Source of the DNA: Eutreptiella sp. 'Long Island Sound 2002'
Lineage: Eukaryota; Euglenozoa; Euglenophyceae; Eutreptiales; Eutreptiaceae
Length of the DNA stretch: 64,000 bases
Assembly: GCA_964036045.1 (NCBI GenBank)
Contig: OZ038384.1
Span: 59,803,355-59,867,354 of the forward strand
Direction of reading: 5' to 3'
Below are positions 57,400 to 64,000 of this stretch, piece after piece (within the stretch, counting starts at the first letter, position 1; each line of letters opens with the position of its first letter). Position numbers and translations under genes: made by a program. The notes beneath the pieces are model-generated. The model searched no databases, had not been told where the DNA came from, and saw only the letters and a list, made by a program, of their open reading frames with translations.

Positions 57400-60300
57400 A
57401 TCTCCTCCAAGCTCATCAAAGCCTTGAATAGTGTGATCTGTTTTGCCGTCCTTCACGAGCACGATTGAGGGCATGCACCAAATCTGCAATCTCTCCACCA
57501 AAAAGGGACTTTTTTCTGCATTGATCTGATGTAACAACACACATGCAGGTTGTATCCCTCCTTGTGGCGACCTCTCCCGCAGCATTCTGCTGAGATGTGT
57601 TTTAGTTGTTTGCATGTTGCTGGGCGTGGTTTGTACATGTCAACCCTGTGACAATTGGCACTGTGCTTAACGCTTGAGGGGGGGGGGGGGGGTGGCTCCG
57701 GGGCTTTCCACCTGTCATGTCTCGTGGCAATGGTCTATGGTACCTCAGGCACTTTGCTTGTCGCCCACTTGCAAACTTCTCGATTCGCACCTGCTTGTGT
57801 TTGTGTGTGCGTGTGTGTGTGTGTGTGGCCGCTTTATGGCAGGGGATATGTTACTACAATCCACACCCGAGCATGTGTGTGGCCCAGATACGGCAGGGGA
57901 TACATAGCCACAATACACAAACTTTCGCATGTGTGTGGATTGCATGCTGCAAGGGATATGCAACCAAATTGCACGCACTGTTGTGTGTGTGAGGGGGGGG
58001 GGGGGGGGGCACAGATTCCGCAGGCACAATCGAAAACCTTTTGTGCATGTGTGGGGGACCGATGTGGCAGGGGAAACTCCCTCCCTCTGCCCCCCCTCTC
58101 TCTCTCTCGATCAACTCCATCCATCCATCGACTGTGCGTTTCATGGGGGAAGCAGAGGATCGACGGTGGCAAGTGTGGTCTGGACCTGCAACCTCTCAAA
58201 TGGGTTTGCAAGGTGTTCTACACTGCTGGCAGTCCGTGCTGTGTTTCGCCTGACACCAAGCCTACAGGGGAAAGGTCTCATGTGACAACCTTATTACAAC
58301 CCATGTGGGACCTATGTGACATCCACCTAAAAATGGTGGTCAACAGGCTTCGGAATGGAACAATGCGAACCTTAACAAACTTAGTCTCATAGTGCGTCCT
58401 GCAGAGCGTCTCCAAATGCTTATCCACGACTTCACAGCGCCATGTGGTCGGGCGATAGAAATGCACAATCATGCGACTCGACTTCTTGGCGGCGTCGAAG
58501 AACTCCCTCTGATCTGAGATCTCTGAGTAAACGCCGTGGCCTAAAGGCACAGAAGAGGCAGGAGGGAGGAAGAGGGGAGATGACACTTTCTGCATAGGGT
58601 AAAGGTATTTGGCTGTAGTGAGTAGGAAGGTTGGGAACCCCAGAATAACGTGCATAATGATCTCTTGACACCATCGCTCTCTATAAAGGAGAGGCGGCGG
58701 CCCCACAAAAGTGTGGAATTGTTCTTAACCAGGCAATGGCCTCACAGACTCAGGCCGAGTCGGGGCGGGGGGGGGGGGGATTTGAGAGACTCACCCACAC
58801 AGATTTTAGGAAAACCCAGGGACCCAGAAATGACCCACACCCGTGGGGGGCAGGGGGAGCTGTTGGACCACACCCACCCACCCACCCACCCACCCACCCA
58901 CCGTGCCACCCACTCACCCAAAAGCAAAAAAGGGCAAACTGTTTCTTCTGGCGCCCACCCACCGACCTCCAAAATGCCCCATCCCATGCGAGGGGGGGGG
59001 AGGGGTTGGACACCCACCCATCCCAATTTCCGAAACCCCCCCCCTTTGTAGGGTAGGCCAAGCACTAATCCCGAGCCATACACATACTTCACAACGCTCA
59101 CATGTCCAGGGTCCAGAATCACCTGCCCAGGGAGGGACGTACTGCACCTGGTAATGCACCGGGAGAAAAATGGGGAAGCAGGAAAAATGTGGGGGAATGG
59201 GTAAAAGTGGGGGGGGGGGGGGGGATGGGTGAAAATCCAAACAAATGTGGGTATAGTGGGAAAAAGGAGAAACCTTTGGGCAAGAAACGAGAAGGAGGGC
59301 ATGTAGCAACACCGCGTTGAGTCCACAACCTTCAATCTACAGGTTGGTATCAAATAAACTACTGCAGACTGCCATTGTAGTTTAGCATCATCACTGCGTG
59401 GTGACTCTCACAGTTATACATTGCTATTGTTCATCCCTCACCCACTTCAAGGACAAGAAGCAACGCTCCACGTCACATGCAGTGGCAGGCACTGCCAAGA
59501 CACGGCACACCACAGCATACAATAGGGGCAGGGTAGGGGATAATTGCACAAAGAGAAGACCGTGGGGGCACACTAATCTAGGTACAATGCACATACCCAA
59601 AGCAACAACAATAGCACTGGCAAAGCACTGGTCACCCTCATTTGATCTCCGTTTTTCTCCACCCCCCCCCAGACCCCCCCCCCCATTTTCCCCCAGTTCC
59701 CACCATTTCAGCCATTTTCCCTCTGCTGCCTTGCTCATTAGGTGACCCCCCTCCCCCTGCCCCCCCCACCCCCCGTGACCAACTAAAGGTTTTTGGAGCT
59801 TTCGCATGCAGGTTTCCCCCATTATTCCACCTAAAATGAAGAAATTTCTCTGGTTTCCCCATTTCCCCCCATTTTTCCTATAATGCCCATTTTTCTGGAT
59901 AGTGCACCGGTAATGCACCGGAAACGGGTGATTCTGGACCCTGCATGTCAGCCACTCAGTGGCTATGCAGCCTTCATGTCAATCATCAAAAAAGTGGGGA
60001 GAGAAAAGTCCACATTAGAGAGCACTGTAGCAACGTGAATAGCAAATGGGATGGGCATCACGAAATGGAGCGGCAGATTGCAAATTTCAGCTCAATAGTG
60101 CACTACTACAATTCGACCTGTCCCAGGACAATGACTCAAATTGTGCCACAGGTGCATCAGGCGCTCACAAAACAGAAAAAGCATTTTGAAGCAAAGAGGG
60201 CCAAAAGTGCCAGGGCAACATGGAAAAAGTTGTCAACGATTAGCAGTAAATAGAAAAAGGGGTAGAGTGGTTCCTGCAGAATCTCTCTCGGGGACATTCA

Positions 60301-63300
60301 TAACATGCCAACTTTGTGGGTTTTGGCACTTTTCGGCATTTTCTACAAGTTTTGCTTCCAAGTGCAAACATGTCGTCACCTAGGGGGGGTATGTGTATAC
60401 TTTTTGAAATCTGCAAGAAAACGCCATTTCAGAAATGTATGGGTTGGGGGGGGGTCACATTTTTCAGCACAGCACAACACATCGGACGGTGCACACAAAC
60501 ATGGCACTGCACCGTTCATTCATTTTTATTTTGAATCACTGTCACCGTCTGCATTCCCTTTTTCAGGCAGGGCTGGGACCCCATTAGGGCAGACATCCCC
60601 CTGTTTGTGGACAGGGACATATTTCTTATCCACATCAACGTCAATGCATGTGGCCAAAAATTCATGTTGCGCAGCCTTGGTGGGGTGTGTCTTTCGATCC
60701 TAAAACTGGGCAGCAAAAGCGGTGGCCTCAGCGGTCGTCAGAATGTCGTGCTCCTTGTGGGTGCATGAAGGTTGCTGTGAACCGGCGGTACGAGGCTTCT
60801 TGGCCTGCCTGGCAGGCTCCCGAGTCACCTTCCTCCAGGTTTCACCCCCAGAGTGTGCCCTTTTGCGAACCAAAGGCTTTTGTGGTGCATCTGGGGAAGC
60901 AACAGCCCGTGGAGTGAATATGTATGTAGACATGGTAGCTGCCTGTTGACAAAAAGAGGCAGCAAGCAGCACAGGCACCGTCCAAAATGGACGAAAATCT
61001 CAAACATGTCGTCAGTACAGCATGCAGATCCGGGGTCTTCCAAATAGCCCTTTTCAAGGGCTCTCTGAATATACCCCACATACCCCTACCTCCGGAACAC
61101 CCAGTGGGCACAAATAAGGCAAGGATGACGGTGACCAGCAAAACCCACAAAATTGGCATGAAACCCGCCGTCCCTGAGAGATATGGGCATTGAAATAACA
61201 ACCAACAGCTGTAAATATGGTCTTAACTTTGGTCATCAATGAAAACCCAAATTACCAAAGAAATTACTGAATATCAGTATAAGTCCCGAAGGAAATCATC
61301 CATTAAAATGACGAATTCCCAAGGAAAAGAACCCATTCGAAGCACACTCAGCGGTGCCATGCCAATGGCAGCACAAAAAACACACTGCTCATCATCACCC
61401 TCAAGGTCAGCTTGTCGTGCATCATCAGAAACGCTGTTCCAGAAATGAGATGGCACGTGTTCCTATGCAATTTAGGGCAGGTGCGTGTGACAAAGCTACA
61501 TAACCCTTGCCAACTCAGGACTTCAAAAGGAAACAGGACTGAAATGGCTACATACCGCCTGCTGCACTGGGTCCCCAAAGCAGAAAGAAAAGACTCAAAA
61601 AAGGCTACATAAGCCTTGTACCAGGTTCTCTTTAGCATAGAGAAGTAATGTGGTTACACGCCCTCTACCGTCTTGGAGTCTCCATGGCAGAGAGATTATT
61701 CAGGCTACATCACTTGCCATCTCCAGCTCCGCATCATAGCACACAAAGGAATGGGATAGGTCACATATGCAATATGAAAAGCTACAAATTGATATGCAGC
61801 CAAAAATTTGCCCTTCCTGTGCCCTATGCGTAGACACCCCCGCTTTTCAACAGTGCCCTGAGGCGACCCTAGGTCCTTGCTTGATGGTAGCAGCTGTTTG
61901 GCTGAGCTCTGGCATGACCACCATAGTTCTGCAGAGTTTGGTTTGGAGTCCAACCACAAAATTTGTGATTGCACACAACCACTGCAACAAGCAGACCAAC
62001 GGCCGCACGTTCCCTTGTACCTAATTTACAACCACTGCGGAAAGCATGCGCCAAGAGAGAACCGGCAAATCGCAGAAAAAGCAACCCAAAACAGCAAAAG
62101 CAGACCTGGCACTAGAATCCGGCAACCAACTATATGTCGGCACACGCGAACGCACGTGGTTGTCGGATGCTGCCGGACGCATGCCCCATCCCCCGCCAGA
62201 CACTGCGAACAGCTGCCAGATGCGCTTTTGTTTGCCATGGGTTGAGTCGGGCACCTCTGAAAGGTTGCTGCGGCCCAGGTGCAGCATACCAACGTTCGCA
62301 CCACCCTGACACTGCAGCCTGGTCAGGGTAGCGTCGCCCAGGCCCTATCCTGCAGCCACAGCAGCAGACGGGCTCTCTGGGGGGGGCGGGGAGTTTAAGC
62401 CGGTGAGGTGCAACAAAAGGCACAAGGGGAGGAAAACATTTACAACACGCTCTGGCATATGCTGCCGGATGCAACATCTCCTTGTTGCTGGAAGCTGCCG
62501 GATACACACCCATTGCCCTGCCGGATAACGCCAAGCGTGCATAACATTTTCGCCGGATACTAGCACCAGGTCTGAGCACAAGTCTCCATTGCCCCAAAAA
62601 TGTAACAACAGTAAGGCAGGGGGGGGGGGGGGGGGGCTGCAGGTGATAGAACAAGCCTGAGGTTCTCCGCTGCCTCTGCACCCAATCCTGCATAACTGTT
62701 ACCTTGTATTCCACCACGCGACATGCTGCTGTGGCCCCAACATGTCCTGGTGCAGGCGGCCTGTTTTGGCTTCCCCATCTGGACTTTGGGGCCGATGGGA
62801 GTAAGGCTGAGGTCTGTGCTGTCGTTCAGGGGGATTTCAGGGGGGTGTTCCACAAAGCCTGGTACAATCAGTGTGGAGTGCTTTGTCTTTGTGTGACCTG
62901 CTTCTGCGGCTTGAGATCTATCAGGACGGGGGGAGTGGAGGAGGAAGCGCCTTTTTGTGTGGAATGTGTGGAATGTATGTCCCATTGCTCGCCGCAGTAT
63001 ACTGCCCCCATGGTGTCCCCTGCCATGCAGCCATTCCCGAGGCTGTGTAGTAGCTGGAAGGTGGGGATTGGGACCCACCATTGGGACCCACCATCGGTAA
63101 AGGGAAGGAATGGGAGATGGGAGATCCGTAAAGCCTCTTCAGGTGAATGATGAGGCTCAAAACTTTTGGTCAAAGTCAAAGGGTACGGGGCACTCAGGAC
63201 CCACACAGCTACGTTACCAAAATTTCACCCCTATCCATTACAGGGGGTGCCACCCCTCCTCTACAGAGTTTCAAAGGTATTTTGGGGCACAACCCCAGGG

Positions 63301-63922
63301 TTTCCAGTGACCTCTGCCCTCTTTTAGACCCCAACCTCTGCAACCAAATCCGACCCCTCCCCCCTAAACTGTAGACTACCTGTGGCTGTGGCTGTCCCTG
63401 GCGTGCGTGCCGTCGACCCCCCCCCCCCCCCAAGTGGAAAGCTGTGTTATGGCAGTGCAAGGGCAGTCACTAGCACCACATATATAAGACAGATGCTCAT
63501 CAATGGCGGGAGGTAGTAGTCACAGGCCTCTCTTGGGGAAATCGGGAGGGTCCAAGGACGACAGGGAAATGCTGGACCCCCAACCCCCTTTTCTCGAAAA
63601 GGCATTGCAAGTGATCCCTTGCCAACACAAAACACACCACTGCGGATGTACTCCTCTTTCTTTTCCTGCGCTTTTTTCATTTGCCTGAGCCGGGCCTCGC
63701 GTATACGGTCCAGGTCGTCATCGTCCATTTCGTCTGATAAATGAGGCCGCATGGCCCAAATGGCACGGCATCCACCACATGCCCCGTGTCTGTTCGCCCA
63801 CTCGCAGGTGCTACTGCTGCAACAAACAACAAGTGCTTCAAACATTGCATACCCAACTTTTGCAGCTTTTCATCGATTTGGTTTTCAATGATCTCTGCTG
63901 CAGCGAGTGCGGCACTTTCAAA
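57400..63922 (-). CDS. TXNDC9: TXNDC9 homolog (phosducin-like, thioredoxin-domain protein), four exons
   Basis: The exons on the minus strand are 63853-63922, 63638-63733, 58371-58540 and 57400-57525. Lengths and phases (1, 1, 0, 0) join without error, and all boundaries are GT-AG. The product begins with a helix ending IDEKLQKLD, continues as EMDDDDLDRIREARLRQMKK (the family's acidic-then-basic coil) and EEYIRSGHG, then the thioredoxin-like fold with MIVHFYRPTTWRCEVVDKHL, ETKFVKINAEKSPFLVERL and PSIVLVKDGKTDHTIQGFDEL. This is the order of TXNDC9/PLP3, cytosolic cofactors of the CCT chaperonin in actin and tubulin folding. The usual thioredoxin CxxC pair is absent, as in the family. The start codon is probably beyond 64000, because 63923-63935 looks like an acceptor (CACTGTTCAG). 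The terminal exon below 57400 was not found. Introns are 119, 5097 and 845 bases. Confidence 0.92.
57795..57830 (+). repeat. (GT)n microsatellite
   Basis: A TTGTGTTTGTGTGTGCGTGT tract lies in an intron of TXNDC9. A poly-G run follows near 57992. Confidence 0.85.
58660..58720 (+). repeat. GACACCATCGCTCTCTA repeat, second copy
   Basis: TTGACACCATCGCTCTCTAT, then AAAGGAGAGGCGGCGGCC, matches 24858-24905 in the same orientation. Confidence 0.5.
58868..58905 (+). repeat. (CACC)n microsatellite
   Basis: An uninterrupted CACCCACCCACCCACC tract lies within the large TXNDC9 intron. Confidence 0.9.
59107..59943 (-). mobile_element. hAT-derived element, complete ends, internally deleted
   Basis: Perfect 17-bp terminal inverted repeats (CAGGGTCCAGAATCACC at 59107-59123, its complement at 59927-59943) are flanked by a direct CATGTC on each side (59101-59106, 59944-59949). 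Inside, on the minus strand at about 59424-59530, the frame reads LPLLYAVVCRVLAVPATACD, then VERCFLSLKW, the hallmark of the hAT C-terminal dimerisation domain. The rest of the transposase is missing and replaced by G/C runs. hAT elements usually make 8-bp duplications; here 6 bp are visible. It lies in the same orientation as, and within, the 5.1-kb TXNDC9 intron. Confidence 0.8.
59945..60253 (+). CDS. Short unrecognised reading frame in the TXNDC9 intron
   Basis: The plus-strand frame is protein-like in its second half (MERQIANFSSIVHYYNSTC, MTQIVPQVHQALTKQ, then AKRAKSARATWKKLS), with a basic, helical C-terminus, and ends at TAG. It starts right after the hAT element, so its true 5' end may be interrupted by that insertion. 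No family recognised. It could be a remnant of another transposon. Confidence 0.35.
   Translation: MSATQWLCSLHVNHQKSGERKVHIREHCSNVNSKWDGHHEMERQIANFSSIVHYYNSTCPRTMTQIVPQVHQALTKQKKHFEAKRAKSARATWKKLSTISSK
60526..60933 (-). pseudogene. Unrecognised 136-codon reading frame with one in-frame TAG
   Basis: From ATG 60933 the minus strand reads MSTYIFTPRAVASPDAPQKP, then a basic segment (RKRAHSGGETWRKVTREPAR, QAKKPRTAGS). It runs 77 codons to a TAG at 60700-60702. The same frame then continues DRKTHPTKAAQHEF, TCIDVDVDKKYVPVHKQ, and an acidic tail to TAA. Both halves look like real protein. TTTTAG could instead be an acceptor, but no good donor is seen nearby. It lies inside the large TXNDC9 intron on the same strand. 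A DNA-binding or transposon protein is possible from its basic character. Confidence 0.4.
61480..61725 (+). repeat. Dispersed minisatellite, 'CTACATAACCCCTGCC' family
   Basis: About four diverged units (GCTACATAACCCTTGCCAAC, GGCTACATACCGCCTGCTGC, GGCTACATAAGCCTTGTACC, CCGTCTTGGAGTCTCCATGG) lie inside the large TXNDC9 intron. Confidence 0.55.
61725..63637. other. Remainder of the TXNDC9 5.1-kb intron, no gene recognised
   Basis: Scattered GCTGCCGGATGC-like words repeat at 62165-62540. There are long G or C runs near 62620 and 63420. No exon or RNA gene is supported. Confidence 0.4.
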
Positions 63923-64000
63923 CTGAACAGTGCAAAAGTGTGACAAATCACAGCTCCAGTGTGCTTGGGTTGTGGGGGAGGGGGAATGGGGCAGACTAGC

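Noticed and set aside
58742-59353. 203-codon minus-strand frame rich in Pro and Gly
   Set aside because: It spans the CACC microsatellite, G/C runs and one end of the hAT element. It is composition-driven.

Overview
This window is nuclear DNA from a eukaryote. Several genes are split by canonical GT-AG introns whose phases match at every junction. Gene density is low, and tandem and dispersed repeats, C/G homopolymer runs and decayed transposons fill most of the space. The organism cannot be named from the sequence. A repeat-rich protist or alga fits best: there are receiver-domain and LamG-like lectin sequences, a Helitron-type element and TTAGGG-like interstitial repeats. That assignment is inference.

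The left part (about 0.7 to 10 kb) carries a minus-strand gene made of repeated LamG/concanavalin-A-like domains. I could resolve about ten exons whose phases join without a break. Further exons of the same type lie on the same strand at 19.3, 21.3 and 34.6 kb, so one very large gene or a family of them may run through 0.7-35 kb. Between these exons lie fossils: a zinc-finger-containing reading frame (13.2-15.5 kb), a response-regulator receiver domain broken by a frameshift and a stop (17.3-17.7 kb), two DDE transposase C-termini (23.2-23.7 and 25.3-25.9 kb), an eroded PHD finger (24.4 kb) and several short dispersed repeat families.

From 25.9 to 33.4 kb there is a 7.5-kb array of a 48-bp minisatellite. 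Each unit can form a small hairpin, and the array has higher-order periodicities. Its length, a multiple of three, creates long spurious reading frames on both strands.

From 36.9 to 46.4 kb lies a Helitron-type rolling-circle element. A 180-bp tandem array holding promoter-like sequence and start codons leads into a Rep (HUH/two-tyrosine) plus PIF1-helicase reading frame with a SAP domain. Downstream are a minus-strand papain-like protease candidate and a plus-strand J-domain protein. Sequence shared by both flanks brackets the whole. The Rep-helicase frame has one nonsense codon and two frameshifts, so this copy looks recently inactivated.

From 46.5 to 57 kb the content is mainly repeats: degenerate telomere-like repeats, a GC-rich stretch with a LINE endonuclease start, a reverse copy of a dispersed family, a MITE and a perfect hairpin. 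The right end (57.4-63.9 kb) holds the TXNDC9 (thioredoxin-domain, phosducin-like) gene on the minus strand, with four exons resolved to the base. Its 5.1-kb intron contains a complete hAT-derived element with 17-bp terminal inverted repeats and a 6-bp target duplication.
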